Positions 10,060 to 22,081 of a DNA stretch of 44,564 bases are shown here, piece by piece. The stretch lies in assembly GCF_000143415.4 (NCBI RefSeq), contig NW_003314337.1, positions 236,489 to 281,052 on the forward strand, given 5' to 3'. Each line of letters starts with the position of its first letter. Position 1 is the first letter of the stretch. This DNA comes from Selaginella moellendorffii. Its lineage: Eukaryota > Streptophyta > Lycopodiopsida > Selaginellales > Selaginellaceae. The notes below the pieces were generated by a model. That model was not told the DNA's origin. It made no database searches and was given only the letters and a program-made list of their open reading frames with translations. A program made the translations under genes and the position numbers.

Positions 10060-10730
10060 GGGACATGTTGGACTGGCTACATTAGGTCTGTGTGATCTTG
10101 CTGAGAGCTTGAACCACCTAATGCATAAGAGCCCAAGCTGGTGAAGCCATCTAGATATCATCATCATTAATATATATCATTATGATGAAGATGATGTATT
10201 GTTTACCCTCTATTGCAGTGAGACCAACAAATCTAGAAGTGCTATTTTGAAGAAGATATCAAAGCACTGGACTTGTTAAGCTGATTTTTTATAATCATAG
10301 TTTATCTCCAAACCCAGCTATATTTCCAATTATTTAAATATTTAAAATAAGAAAAAATTCATAATCAAATGTTATTAAATAAGATAGTAAGAAACAAATC
10401 TTTTACCTTTTGTCTACTTGCCTTTTGAGGAACAAAGTGAAAGTTTATTGAGTTCTGGAAACACAGTCAAAAATATTGATTATCATTATTATCATTTTGT
10501 AATATAATTTACAAATTCAATTTAGTTTAAAAAATATAAAAATTATTTAAGTAGAATATAATAATAAATAGTTATTACTATATATCCTATGAAACATGAT
10601 TAAGTTTAGATGCTATAACAAGAAAATTTCAAAACACAAGTGAAAAAGTAAAACACTTAAATAGTATTTAAAAAGCTATAATAAAGTAATTAAATTAAAT
10701 TATATCATTAATTACTATATAGTACCTAAA
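10060..10730. repeat. Duplicated 5' flank of PPR gene 2
   Basis: This stretch runs parallel to 38107-38610. Shared landmarks in order are: gagagc-tgaacca..taatg, taagagccc-agct, agccatcta / aaccatcta, an ATCATCATCAT run, and far downstream aatagtatttaaaaagc-ataataaa. It is the duplicated upstream region of PPR gene 2 in the same orientation, although the gene remnant beside it is partly inverted. Confidence 0.7.
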
Positions 10731-12395
10731 TTAGAATCAATATTCTCCAAATAAAAATAAATATCTTTTCAAATACTTTCAACAGTTATAATTGCTTACT
10801 TACTAAACGATAAATTTATTTTGTAAAATTATTTGATTTTTTTCTCGGTTATATGCATTATTACTTATAAGATAATAAAATAGAAAAATTTAAGTAAACC
10901 TTCTTGAAACTTTTTTTAAAGATTAAGTAAATTAAGATAATTATAAAGAATAATTAATTTTTTAAATGCAACACACAACTATCATCATTTTTCTTAGTTT
11001 AGAACATTAATTATTATTAATTATTTTTGTTGAAGAGATATTATATTTTACTTTGATAAGAGGAATTTAACAGTTAAATTTAGAAAAATAATGGCAATTA
11101 GAGTTTTATGAGGAATATCTATGATTACTAAGTAAAAATCACATACAAATCTATTAATTACTCTTTGTGATTCATATAAATATGTGTGATAAACCTTTTT
11201 CTTGCTGTAATAAATTTAAGTTTTCAAAAATTATAAATTTTTATTTTATAATTAAATTTTAATAAAGTATTTTATTTATTTATTAAATTTGTTTTTGCTT
11301 AAGAAAACCTGTGGGGGACTGCAGTGGTAGTGGATTTCTAAAATATACTTGGATATTCTAAAATATTCTACTATCTAACTGTATTTATGATTTATAAACA
11401 TTTTTTATAATTTATAAACTTTCCTAAACTCTTCCTAATATATTTTAGTTTATTCTACCATTTAATGGTTGATAAGAAATAAGATTAATCTTGTGTTTAT
11501 AAACTATTAATATATTTTTAATTATAATTATTCATTAGATTAAAAAGATTAATAAATAGGAATAACACACAAACTAAGCACTAGTACATGCAATACACAG
11601 TAAATTATTTCTTTAAATAAATTATTATATTTAATATAATATTTTTTAGTAATAATTTAGAATCCTCTTTAGAATTAAGGTGCTCTTAGAGTTTAAACTA
11701 AAAAACAGAGGGTACTACTGTTTTATAGTTTTATGTTTACTCTACTTGTACAATAAGGTTATTAAACCTAAATTTTTATCTATTTATAATTTAAAATATT
11801 AATAAAGCTCACTACTTATTTACATATATAACTTTAACAAGAAACACACAACAAATAATTAATATGAATAAAATACTAGAGATTTTTCTTTCAAAAGACT
11901 TCTTTATATGGATCAAAGAAAGTTTCACAAATAAATAGGTATTCTTATTTAGCTTTAGTCTTATCCAATTGCTCTTCTACACTTACATTCATTGGTGAAG
12001 AATTTGGCACAGACTTTGAACTTGAAGGCTTTCACAAGCCTAATGTTGAATACTATTTTGCTCTAACACACTATCCATAGATTGAATTACCTCAAGTGCC
12101 TAATGAAAATAATATATTATAAAATTGAAATTGTTTAAGTAGTGGGGAGCCAAGACATTAAGCAATTTGTCAAATGTTAGCAAAATCCAAAATAAAGTGT
12201 GAGGAAATGCTTGCTAAAGAGCAAATACTAAACCTCAATCTATGGTGATAAATGTACTTATGTTCCTACCCCTATATTCTACCAAGATGTAAGCCATAAT
12301 TTTTTCTTTTTCAATTTGCTAACTTACTTTGTTTAGCTGACCACCACTACCTTAATATTAATTAAATTTCTTTACTAAAGTTCCTGTTTATTGTA
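10731..12395. other. AT-rich intergenic sequence
   Basis: About 1.7 kb of strongly AT-rich DNA with no credible gene, only short low-complexity runs. The inverted partner of the 8826 repeat lies at 11336-11360. Confidence 0.6.
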
Positions 12396-12880
12396 CCAGC
12401 TCCTACATGGTCCTACTTGATCCTACTTGGTTTCACTGGACCTCGAACTTGGTCTCAACCTTGGACTTAGTCTCTGACCTGATCTCAAATCTCGTACATA
12501 GTCTTGAATTTGGTCTTGGACTCGGTTTTGGACTTAATCTCGAAGTCAGTCTCAGACTCGATCTCGGACTCAATCTTGGACTCGATCTCAGACTCAATCT
12601 TGGACTTGATCTTGGACTTGGTCTCAGACTTGCCCTTGGACTTAGTCTTTGACCTAATCTTGGATCTTGGATTCAGTTTGGAACTTAGTCTTGGACTCAA
12701 TCATGAAGTTAGTCTTGAAGTCAGTATCAAACTCAGTCTTGGACTTGGTCTCAAACTTGGTCTTGGAGTCAGTCTTGAATTCAATTTTGAACTCGGTTTC
12801 ATCCAGTAAACTCTTTATCATTTTGATTATGATTTCAAGGATCCTTTAGCCTATGACATCTTGGGAGTTAGTTCCTTACA
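12396..12880 (-). mobile_element. Truncated LTR with hexamer array
   Basis: Read on the minus strand this starts TGTAAGGAA and matches the start of the solo LTR at 22906-23999, including a shared segment about 80 bases in (ATGATAAAGAGTT). It then enters a degenerate array of GAGTCC/GAGACC-type hexamers and stops near 12396 without a proper LTR end. It adjoins the gypsy pol relic on its right, so it is probably that element's 3' LTR. Reading frames such as 12407-12652 and 12504-12809 are translations of the array, not genes. Confidence 0.75.
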
Positions 12881-13379
12881 ATTCTACCACCCATAAAAAA
12901 AGTTCAATACCCATATCAAATGTCTCTTTTTAGTCCTAAATTTGTTGACCATGTCTACAGGGGCATTCCCCCACTTAGTAGTGTGTATAAGTTAGCCTCC
13001 CCAACTAAGAGCCCATGACTAAAGGATATAGGTGTCCTTATACCCTTTACCATGCTCTAGTATAGGGTTGGGATTTTAACTCAACCTTATTTAGCTAAAG
13101 GTTAGGACTCGAACCCAACTTCCGTAGAATTTTTTTATAGATTTGACATCCCTACGAAGAGTTAGGAGTAGCTCCCTATACCTAGTTATCTTAGCTAACT
13201 TAGGCTAATTAGCTTACTTTCAACATGCCTTTGGGTCCCAACACATGATATTGCTCAATTTCACAAGTGGATACTTTAATTGAACTTTGCATAAGTATAT
13301 AGAGTTTTATCTTGCAAAAAATCCTTTACTAGATCTCATATGTTTGCTAAATTTTCCTTTAGTTCCCATGTTACTTCAC

Positions 13380-14480
13380 AATGTAGAAATCTTTTCCACT
13401 TCACATAGAACTCCCTCACCTTATATCCTTGTCATTTGCTTTTGCACTCATTAAGGATGGCCTCAACTTTGTATTCCTCTTTCTCTTGGATAATTTTGGG
13501 TAAAAGGTTTTACTTGGTCTTTGCAAAATAGATCCTCAAAGTACAACTTGAGTAAGTTCACGTGAAACACATGGTGCATCTTCCCCATCTCTCGAAGAAG
13601 TTAGAAGTGATAAACCATTTTTACCAATTTGAGCCTCAATCTAATAAGGCCTTGTTAACTTGCTTAAGGAACTCAAGATTAGTTCATTTCCAGAAATACA
13701 TGCATTTTACTTTTGGGTCAACTTCCGACTAATCCCACTTGGTAACTTTAGGTTCTTGGTGTTCAACCATACCTTGTCCCTAGGTTGGAACTTCTGGTTT
13801 GCATATTTAGTATTTAGCTTATTCCAAAGAATCCCTCACTAGATTCCAAATGTTAAGTTTTTCTGCCATGAACATCTCTATTGCAGGTAACTTTCCATGA
13901 TACTCAACTACACTGAATTTTATAAGACTTTCAATAGTTCACCCATTTATGACTTCCCATGGACTCACCTCGATACTCAAATGTTGTGAGTTGTTATAGC
14001 ACATTTTCACAAGTCTGAAATAACTTACCCAATCAATTTAGTCTCTAAAGACATAACATCACAAATAATCTTTCAGCTACCTATTCACCCTTTTTGTTTA
14101 TCCATTTGTTAAGAAGAGTTATTGCCATTAAATTTAATTTAATACTCAATACCTATCTGTGGGTGATAGGTTGTGTTGAATTTCAACTTGGTGTGATACT
14201 GTTCCAAGAGAGTTCTTTAGAACCTACTAGTAAAAATCTTATCTCGATCTAAAATAATCTCTTCTAGCCTTTATTGCACTCGAACCACTTGTTCAAAGAA
14301 CAACTTCACCACATCTTCTGGATCCATTTCTATTGTGGTGGGTATGAAATGTGCTATCTTCAAAAACCAATCCGTCACTACAAATATGGCATTAAACCCC
14401 TTGCTTGGGGGGAGTCCCATGATGAAGTCCATTATAAGACATTTCCACAAACAATTTAGAATTGTGAGGCTTTGTAACAA
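13380..14480 (-). pseudogene. Gypsy integrase pseudogene
   Basis: The frame at 14271-14480 contains M-D-F-I-M-G-L-P and F-V-V-T-D (first catalytic aspartate region) followed by A-H-F-I-P and K-L-F-F-E. Further frames, read through stops, give T-K-L-K-F-N-T-T-Y-H-P-Q, then N-N-S-Q-H, then the basic C-terminal module near 13700-13850. These are standard gypsy integrase landmarks. Many stops make it non-functional. Confidence 0.8.
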
Positions 14481-14742
14481 GCCCCACTAGCCTTAGTCAT
14501 GGTTTTGACCTGCTGAAATGTTGAACATATTTTTACATAGTTTTGGACGTCTTTAGTCATGTTTGGCTATTGATATTTTCTCTTGAATAAGTGTATTGTT
14601 TTGGGCACTCCACTGTGTCCTACATGAGGTCCATCATGACACTCTTCTAAGACTACCTTCCTTAATTCCCCTTAAGAAACATACACCCTCATTTGTTTAT
14701 AATATATGAGTCTATTATATTCTGCATAACTTGTCCTCTTTT

Positions 14743-15056
14743 CTATAGTTGGCTTGCCTTTTGGTGAGCATTCCATGCCTCTTGGCTCTTTAACAACACT
14801 TTTTGTGTTAAATCATCGTTCTTATATGTTGTTTGCACATCATCCCAAAAGGTTGTTGTCGCATTGAATATTGCGAACTTTAAACTTGCTTTTCGACTTA
14901 AAGCATTACTTTTCCTAGGTTTATACAGAATCTCGCAATTGAATTCGGCCAAAGCATTGGCCTACTGACTCTATTTTGTTTACAAGTTAGGCTGTGAAAA
15001 AAAGTGTTTTATTGTCACATAATCCATGTAAACATTGAAGTGCCTCCTAATACAGT
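14743..15056 (-). pseudogene. Gypsy RNase H end (pseudogene)
   Basis: The minus-strand translation reads R-H-F-N-V-Y-M-D-Y-V-T-I-K..F-F-S-Q-P-N-L, then A-E-F-N-C-E-I-L-Y-K-P. These are the end of the RNase H domain and the usual tether. Two stops interrupt it, and the LTR at 15057 cuts off its beginning. Confidence 0.75.
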
Positions 15057-16287
15057 TGTAAGTGACTAATTTTTTCATTCTACTTTAGTCACTTAACCAC
15101 ACCTCCAACCACTCGAAAGAGTCTCACTCACAACCTTTATAAGTCTTATTTCAGACTTGAGGCTTGCTAGCTTTGAGAATGGCATCTTTGCCACTCAACT
15201 TTTACACTTAGTCCATGTGCTCCATATGTCCAATCCCAAGATCGACACCCAAAGGTACCACCAACATATTAGCCCGTTATGCTAAGGCCATGTCCATTCA
15301 TCTTTGCCACACTAGTGATCCAACATCACTTGCATCACAATCCCGTCTCTCAAACATTGGGCAATTTGTCTATGAGTGGTCATCCCCAATCCATTCCTTA
15401 GCATCCTTAGATTGCCTATGGATATCGGGAACAACCTTCCCTAATATCCCTTTTTCAGTCCCCACTAAATCCCTTTTTGTCCATAGTCATGTTTGCTTAC
15501 ACTACCATTAGGTCAAGGCCCACAGGCCTGACCACCAAGTTCTATTGTCCTTTGGGACTTCCACACCATGACTCTAACCTTGGTAACAACATTAGAGGAT
15601 TGCCCCTCTTCCTTTCTACAGTCAAGGATTTTAGGACAACATTTTGGAACACCATAACCCTACACGAGCCTCATAGGTGCTCTCCCCACCTTCTACCTTT
15701 GGGTGCTCTAGCCATGGGTTTAAAGCAAGGTTCTGTTGAGCCACGCTAGGTATCCAAGTAGGTAGTGCCACCCACGTTTGGACTGGGAGCATTGACCATT
15801 CAATCTTTTAGGGGAATTAGAGCCGGCTCTTGAACACTTCACCAAGCTACCCCACTTGTCAATACATATTCACTCTAGCCTTGGACTTCCCAGTGGTTTG
15901 AACTCGAACTTGGACTTAGTCTTGGACTTAGTCTTGATCTCGGTCTTAGTTCCATCTCGGGTCCATCTTGGACTCCATCTCAGGTCCATCTCAGACTCCA
16001 TCTCAAATCCTTCTCGGACTCCATCTTAGGTCCATCTCAGATCCATCTTGGACTCCATCTTGGGTCCATCTCGGACTCCATCTCAGACTCCATCTTAGAC
16101 TCCATCTTGGGTCCATCTCTGGTCCATCTCAGGTCCATCTTGGACTCCTTCCATGTGTCATGTGTTGGTCCTTTTGTATCCCTTTTTTAGAAACTCATTT
16201 ATTGCTTGTTTTGTGCTCGTTTCTTGAGCACTTCGTTGGGAGTTTCACTCCTGCTCTCGACCTTTTGAGTCAGAGCTTTTAGTCCAT
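15057..16287 (-). mobile_element. Truncated large LTR (same family as 39391-41174)
   Basis: On the minus strand this corresponds to the large LTR family at 39391 and 41843: it ends AGTCACTTACA, parallel to GTCGCCTACA. The 5' part of the LTR (about 100 bp) is missing at 16287, where another LTR begins. It contains a short array of GGACTCCATCT units at about 15930-16150. It sits inside the RNase H sequence of the gypsy relic, so it is an insertion or a recombination scar. Reading frames 15215-15749 and 15968-16282 are not genes. Confidence 0.8.
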
Positions 16288-17462
16288 CTTGTTGACTATC
16301 CTTTTGGATATTCTTTCCTTATTACCACAATGGCAAGAAGTTGGAATTGTTGGACCCTTTATCAGTCCCTCTTGTGCTAATGGAGTTAACTAGGCATTTT
16401 GAGTGTACTTAAACCGGACAAATATAAGGACAGAATTTCTACATGCTATTAGCTAAGCATACTTAGCTTAGTAATGAGTTCCTATCTCATTGTGTCTTGC
16501 ACTGGCTAGTGACAAGAACTCTGCATATTAAGACTAGTTTCTAAATATGGCTAGATGATACCTTACCGTGTCTATCAAAACACCCTGCTATCATTTATGT
16601 TAGTCTCATTCGGTTTTAATTGCTATTTATGAAAAGTGTCTAGATTTGCTAATTTGGCATATTTATGGAATGTAAAGATTGTCTTGAACACAATGGTATT
16701 AATCCCATGTCTAAATTCACAATTTAACACTATTCCATATTTAGTTTCAAGCTTGTCCTAGCCTGGTACTAAGGGTGGCTAAGGGTGAAAGCCCAAAGCA
16801 TATGTTCCTTAATGGGTAATACAACCCTAGCATAAAGGTGCATCCAAGTAAGGTAGCATCTAGGGGCGGCACATTCGGGGGAGCCAGATCTGCAGCAGTA
16901 AGGTGCGGGGGAGGTTTCAGCTGAATAACAACCATAGGGGGGATATTAGGGATTTCAAATGTATAGTAAGGATAGTGGGTAGGTCAGGCATGGCCGACTA
17001 ACCTAAGGCCTTATCTAGCTCTCATTTGCATGCCTGTCTTTGTTTTACATCTAACTTGGGTTTAAGCCCAAGTTCCATATTATGCTAGCTAGTGGAGTAT
17101 CCATATCCTCGTGTTAGGCCACTAGTATGCTGAAATAGCGCCAGACTCTATTTAACTCCATTTTGCATGTTGGTCCTGGCATTGAGATGCTGAATGCTCT
17201 AGGATTGTTCCAAGTCACTCCGTGCTCATGTCCCTTCATTTCTTGGGTTGTACGCTCAGGAGTTGTTCTGTGCTCTAGTGCTGCCACTTCTTGGCTCCAT
17301 GCTTAGGAGTTTGGCTTCATTTAGTGGCCCAAGGCTTTAAAACTTGGGTTCCATACCATTATCTTTGGACATGTCACATGGCACATAGATGGTTTAGGTT
17401 CCACTGTGGTTATCCTATAGTAAATCACCATAGGATAAAGGGTGAAAACCATGTGTGTTACA
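16288..17462 (+). mobile_element. 5' LTR of LARD copy 2 (type B, truncated start)
   Basis: This follows the LTR at 3679-4817 from its ~35th base to its end (ACCATGTGTGTTACA against ACCACGTGCGCTACA) and carries the same hairpin. An extra ~110 bp lies in the core block (about 16810-16940). Most differences are C to T or G to A, often at former CpG sites. A primer binding site follows, so this is a 5' LTR on the + strand. Confidence 0.8.
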
Positions 17463-17955
17463 TTTGGTATTAGAGGATGAGTCTCAGGGAGTACTATCAA
17501 ATGAGATTGTGCAATTAGTCTCGTTGCATACGCAGAGATGAAAATGATGATTCGAGTGGATAAATGTTTTGGTGTTAAGACTTTGCATTTGTTCCTTGAG
17601 TATAAATTTTGGTTACCTTTTTGTACTATATTAATGTAAGCTCCTGAGTTTAGAGTTCCCAGAAAATCACCCAGCCTAGTATTATTCAAACCCAAGGACA
17701 CTTAATCCCAAATATTTCAAAACCTTTAATCAATTGGAAAAAGGGGTGCACTTTTGTTTATAGGTCCTTTCCTTTTATATTTGGACCCTTATGGATTGTC
17801 TCTCAAGTTGTTTCTTTTAGTTGCTTACAATTATACAAGCTTGCTCTTGAGCTTATAGGATGGATTGAGATGTTTTGTATACACGAGTTTGTGCTTAGGC
17901 TTATAAGTGAGGCACATTAGCAACTCAAGGATATGCTTGAGTTGGTAAGATTAAT
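17463..17955 (+). mobile_element. Interior of LARD copy 2, first segment
   Basis: Noncoding sequence from the primer binding site to the assembly gap. No gene is seen. I infer that it continues at 22186 beyond the intervening gypsy element. Confidence 0.55.
17465..17476 (+). other. Primer binding site (tRNA-Met type)
   Basis: TGGTATTAGAGG lies two bases after the LTR end. The usual plant initiator tRNA-Met site is TGGTATCAGAGC; the C-to-T change fits an ageing copy. It marks the start of minus-strand DNA synthesis of LARD copy 2. Confidence 0.75.
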
Positions 17956-18217
17956 NNNNNNNNNNNNNNNNNNNNNNNNNNNNNNNNNNNNNNNNNNNNN
18001 NNNNNNNNNNNNNNNNNNNNNNNNNNNNNNNNNNNNNNNNNNNNNNNNNNNNNNNNNNNNNNNNNNNNNNNNNNNNNNNNNNNNNNNNNNNNNNNNNNNN
18101 NNNNNNNNNNNNNNNNNNNNNNNNNNNNNNNNNNNNNNNNNNNNNNNNNNNNNNNNNNNNNNNNNNNNNNNNNNNNNNNNNNNNNNNNNNNNNNNNNNNN
18201 NNNNNNNNNNNNNNNNN
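17956..18217. other. Assembly gap (262 N)
   Basis: Unknown bases. Any reading frame drawn through it is meaningless. Confidence 0.99.
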
Positions 18218-18286
18218 TCAAACGATCAACCTTTAGTCAGTTGGCTTAGGGTGTAAGGGATAGGATCCTAACATTGGTATCGGAGC
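18218..18286 (+). mobile_element. LTR end plus primer binding site, + orientation
   Basis: GGGTGTAAGGGATAGGATCC..TAACA (ending at 18273) matches the 5' LTR of the adjacent minus-strand element (22082-22185) but in the opposite direction. It is followed by TGGTATCGGAGC at 18275-18286. It is therefore the 5' end of a second element of the same short-LTR family, arranged head-on with the next one and cut off after about 120 bp. The rest is in the gap. Confidence 0.7.
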
Positions 18287-18400
18287 CACTCCACTATGAG
18301 CCCTAGGGTAGGTTAAGTCCCTTACCCTAACATGCCTTAATATACCCTTGAGCCTCCCTTTGACCAATGTTGACCACGTAGTCAAAGCTGGCGCCTAACA

Positions 18401-18422
18401 ATTTCCCCCCCCCCCCCCCCCC
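18401..18422 (-). other. Polypurine tract of short-LTR gypsy element
   Basis: On the minus strand this is a run of about 17 G followed by GAAAT, directly before the LTR start TGTTAGGCGCC. The homopolymer length may be inexact in the assembly. Confidence 0.7.
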
Positions 18423-18564
18423 AACAAAGTCTTTGTCCCAAGGACGAGTTGTACCGGTGATCACCCTTTCTGGGGAACTCTGCTCAAGCTCTTGGTCCAT
18501 TTTCCGCAGCCGTATACATCAAGGAGGCATTGGACCCGTCACTCTGAGATAGTACACCTTTCAA

Positions 18565-19347
18565 CTAGCTGACATAAAATACTGGATGAATTTTCACCCC
18601 AGTTGGCAGCCGCACCCTATAAGCCGCTTTACCAATGCGCTTCAGCACTTCATATAGACTAGCATATCGATAGGAAAGTTTATCACTCTTCTCTGTCCGT
18701 AAAGGCACCAAAGTGTTCTGCCGCTCACTTGACAAAAAGATCACGCGTACAAAGACGAGATCACCCATCTTATATTCCCGGAATTGGCAATGCTCATTGG
18801 TAAACTTCTCCGCTCTATCCTGAGCTGCTTGCAAATCCTGTTTGCACACCATCAGAATCTCATCAAGTTCTGTGGCCAAATCAGTTGCCTCAGAATCAAG
18901 CTTATCTTGAACATCCTTACTCAAATGCAATCCTAACTCCACAGCTGTTCAAGGATGCCTTCCAAACATGGCAAAGTAAGGATTTAGCTTGGTTCCACTG
19001 TGTTGGCTATTATTGTAAGCAAATTGCACCAACGGAAGATATAAATCCCACTGTCCTTGCCTTTGACCAATGCTACAACGTAGCATATCCTCCACCACCT
19101 GATTCACATGCTCAGTTTGCCCATCCGTCTGAGGATGATCTCCACTCGAGAGTTTCAAAGTCACTTGCATAGCCTTTGCAAAGCTTTTCCAAAATCCACT
19201 AGTGAACTTTGAATCTCGATCACTAATGATGTCCTCTGGCAAACCAAAATCAGGAAAAACCTTCTCCAAGTAAACCGCAGTCAAGTCTGAGGCAGTGACA
19301 GTCTTCCGAAGAGCCAACAACCGCACATACTTCATCAACTGATCCAC
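18565..19347 (-). pseudogene. Integrase of short-LTR gypsy element
   Basis: Minus-strand frames 18949-19347 and 18565-18942 are separated by one stop. The first holds V-D-Q-L-M-K-Y (first aspartate region), then I-I-S-D-R-D-S-K-F-T (second aspartate), then H-P-Q-T-D-G-Q-T-E (catalytic glutamate). All three acidic positions appear intact. It continues into W-D-L-Y-L-P-L-V-Q-F-A-Y-N-N-S-Q-H. The second frame holds the C-terminal module ending H-P-V-F-Y-V-S. No chromodomain follows. The N-terminal zinc finger lies partly in the RT frame (C-x2-C part, near 19460-19500). Confidence 0.85.
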
Positions 19348-19427
19348 TATGACCCATATTTGCTCCTTTTACCTCTATGTTCGTGGCAAAAAGTGATGAA
19401 GTCCATAGAGATACTACACCAATGGCT

Positions 19428-20431
19428 CTAAGGAATAGGTAAAGGTTGCAAAAGTCCCCCCGGCTTCTCCCGTGGCACCTTAACCTGTTGACAAAGCTCG
19501 CATGATTTACAATACTTGAGGATATCAGCCAACTGTGTCAAAGGAAGAGCCACCTCTACAAACTTATGCTGGAAACGTCGGTAGTAACTAGCCATACCAA
19601 GAAAACTGTGCAACTCAGCCATTGTAATCGGTGTAAGCCAGTTTTCCACCACAGCCACCTTCCTTGGATCTGTCTTGATACCTTTAGATGTCACAATATG
19701 GCCTAGATATTCCACCTCCAACTTTGCAAATTCATATTTGCTCTTCTTCGCATAAAGTTTGCTGTCTCGAAGTAACAAAAGAACCTTGCGCAAATGCACT
19801 CTATGCTCCTCCATATTTTTGCTAAAAACAAGAATATCGTCCAAGAAAATCTCCACAAACTCATGAAGATAATGCCCAAATACCTCCATCATCAACTGAG
19901 TAAATGTGGCAAGTGCATTCGTCAAACCAAATGGCATAACTGTAAACTCAAAATGTCCGAAGTTTGTGTTGAATGCCGTCTTGGAGATAGATGCATCATC
20001 CATTGCAATCTGATGATATCTACTCCTCAGATCAATCTTGGTAACACTCGTGCTTCACCAAGCTTGTCCAAGATATCATCCACACGTGGCATCGACATTT
20101 TATCCTTCACTGTCTTTTTGTTTAAAGCGCGGTAGTCAATACACATCCGCATTGAACCATCTTTCTTCTTCACAAGCAAGACCGGAGCACCAAATAGAGA
20201 CTTACTTGGCTGAATAAATCCAAACTCAAGTAACTCCTTGACTTGTTGAACTTCTTGTTCCTCCGCATAATTTAACCAAAATGGATGTCGATAAATTGGC
20301 CACGTCCCCGGCTCTAATGTAATCCCATGCTCCACACCTCGTAATGGAGGCAACCCATGAGGAAGTTCATGTGGAAAAACATCAGAAAAATTGTCTAGTA
20401 CATCCCATACTACTGCTTCTCCCCCATACAT
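19428..20431 (-). pseudogene. Reverse transcriptase of short-LTR gypsy element
   Basis: Frames 20027-20431 and 19428-20003 together give a gypsy reverse transcriptase: F-I-Q-P-S-K-S, V-K-K-K-D-G-S-M-R-M-C-I-D-Y-R-A-L-N, V-M-P-F-G-L-T-N-A, and the catalytic F-L-D-D-I-L-V-F-S. A single-base frameshift near 20040 separates the two. After F-L-G-M-A-S-Y-Y-R-R-F the sequence jumps from V-A-L-P-L-T-Q-L straight into Y-C-K-S-C-E-L-C-Q-Q, the integrase zinc finger. The whole RNase H domain is deleted, so the enzyme could not complete reverse transcription. Confidence 0.85.
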
Positions 20432-20434
20432 GCC

Positions 20435-22057
20435 TTAGTCCCCCAAGTCACGAACAAATAGCAAGTAACTTGAAAGTGCTTTTCCATTACGACAAGCCCA
20501 CTTCAAAGATGTAGCAGAGAGCATAACAACTGGTGGTTGAACGCCCTTGCCAAACCACACATCTTTAATGCCACCATACTCCAGCGAGATATGCTTAATA
20601 CTCCACTTTATCTCTGGATCCACCTTCACCAACCATGGCATCCCAAGAATGAGATCCACACAATGGATATCCGTGAGATAAAAAGTCTTCACAAGTGTGG
20701 TTTTGCCAACCAACACTTCCAGCCCCTCGACACAAGCATTGAAATGCTGAGTAGAGGTAGCTGCACCTTCCACTGTGTATAGAAGAACGCTGCGTGTGAC
20801 CAGGACATGCTCCGCAACAAACTTTGCCTAAACAAAGTTGTCATCACTCCCACTATCCAGTAAAATCCGCACTGGATCGCCACGGAACACGCCCTCTAGC
20901 ATTAAAGCTGATTCACGCGTATCCTCGAGCTCCATCTTGTTCCACACACAGTTGAGCTGATGAGCAACGATCGAAAGTCGCTTCCTCCTACTAAAATGGT
21001 CGTTCTCCTCATCCTCACGCTGCAAAGTTTGCAACTTTTTAGTATCTGACTTACCGTGAGAAGAAGATTGGCCATTCTTCTTGTCCTGCTGCTTGTTCTT
21101 CATGTGCGGACAATCAACCTTGTAGTGTCCAAGTTCGCTACAATGATGACAACCCTGTCTATAATTCTGCACAAAGAACTTCTGCTTCTTGGACCCCTTT
21201 GCATATGAAGTAGTCACCACCGACTTCAACTTGTGATGCTTGTTCCCATTCTTGTGTCCACGGCGATCATCACGACGATTCTCGATAGAAGGACTCCGCG
21301 AACGCTTGCGAGACTTGTGCTTGTCATTATTAAGTTGACGAGCTACATCAAAGAGCTCCTCCAAACTCTTTGTAGGCTGAGAATGACGCAAGTGTTGCCG
21401 CATGCTCTCACTAGGTAGGCCATCAATGAAGTAGAACTTGTTCTGATCTGGATCCTTCGTTGGAACACGACTAATCAAACAAGTAAGCTTCTCAATATAG
21501 TCCTCGAGTGTTATTTTCCCTTGCTAGAAATGTCGAAGTTCTATATAAGCATTCTCCACGTCATAATGAGGGGCAAAACGTAAACGGAAAGCAGCCTCAA
21601 ACTCATCCATGGTAGATACTGGTGGTTTCTTATCGGCAATATGGGACTCCTCAAGCCAATTCCACCATCGAAGACCCGCATCACGCAAAACTATCGGAAT
21701 AGCCACTAAAGCCTTTGCATCTGGAGTTCCTCTAGCAGCCAAGAACTTCTTCACATTGGCTAGCCAAGCGAGACACTCGTCCACACCACCATCACTGGAA
21801 AAAGTTGGAATCTTGAGTCGATCTACCAAAGAAGGCTTACTTGGAGCACTACCCTGTCCAGCCTCGAGTGCCTCAACACGCCTATGCATGGTATCCATCA
21901 TGCCATGCATCTCGTCTTGCATCTCTTGCTGATTTTGATTAAGGGCTTGCAGCTCATGAACCACATCTTGAATGGTCCAAATCTCCTTAGCTTCATCGGC
22001 ACCATCGTCGGCACCACCATCGACAATAGGATTCCAGCGTTCAACTTGGTCGGCCAT
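20435..22057 (-). pseudogene. Gag-protease of short-LTR gypsy element
   Basis: Frames 21524-22081, 20828-21478 and 20435-20773 are collinear and separated by stops. In order they hold a coiled-coil-like N-terminus rich in Q, E and M, the capsid-like segment (L-R-W-W-N-W-L, R-L-R-F-A-P), a basic linker with R-K-R-S-R-S-P-S, a zinc knuckle C-x2-C-x4-H-x4-C (C-H-H-C-S-E-L-G-H..C), and a protease active site L-L-D-S-G-S. The likely start is M-A-D-Q-V-E-R-W at 22057. An upstream in-frame ATG at 22081 would translate the primer binding site itself. Confidence 0.85.
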
Positions 22058-22068
22058 CGCAACTAACT

Positions 22069-22080
22069 TCTCTGATACCA
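22069..22080 (-). other. Primer binding site of short-LTR gypsy element
   Basis: On the minus strand TGGTATCAGAGA lies one base from the LTR end, matching the initiator tRNA-Met type except at the last base. Confidence 0.8.
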
Positions 22081-22081
22081 A

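Larger units (their letters stand above)
12881..15056 (-). mobile_element. Degraded Ty3/gypsy pol relic
   Basis: The minus-strand pol remains of a gypsy element, broken by many stops and frameshifts. Reading downwards from 15056 there is the end of RNase H, the linker with tandem small frames, the integrase core and the integrase C-terminal GPY-like region, then an LTR at 12880. The reverse transcriptase, protease and gag are absent: an LTR of another family abuts the RNase H sequence at 15057. Confidence 0.8.

Noticed and set aside
12407-12849. Overlapping leucine/serine-rich frames resembling membrane or repeat proteins
   Set aside because: They are translations of a degenerate hexamer array within a truncated LTR; all frames give similar repeats.
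17925-18256. Open frames spanning the N run
   Set aside because: They consist almost wholly of unknown bases.
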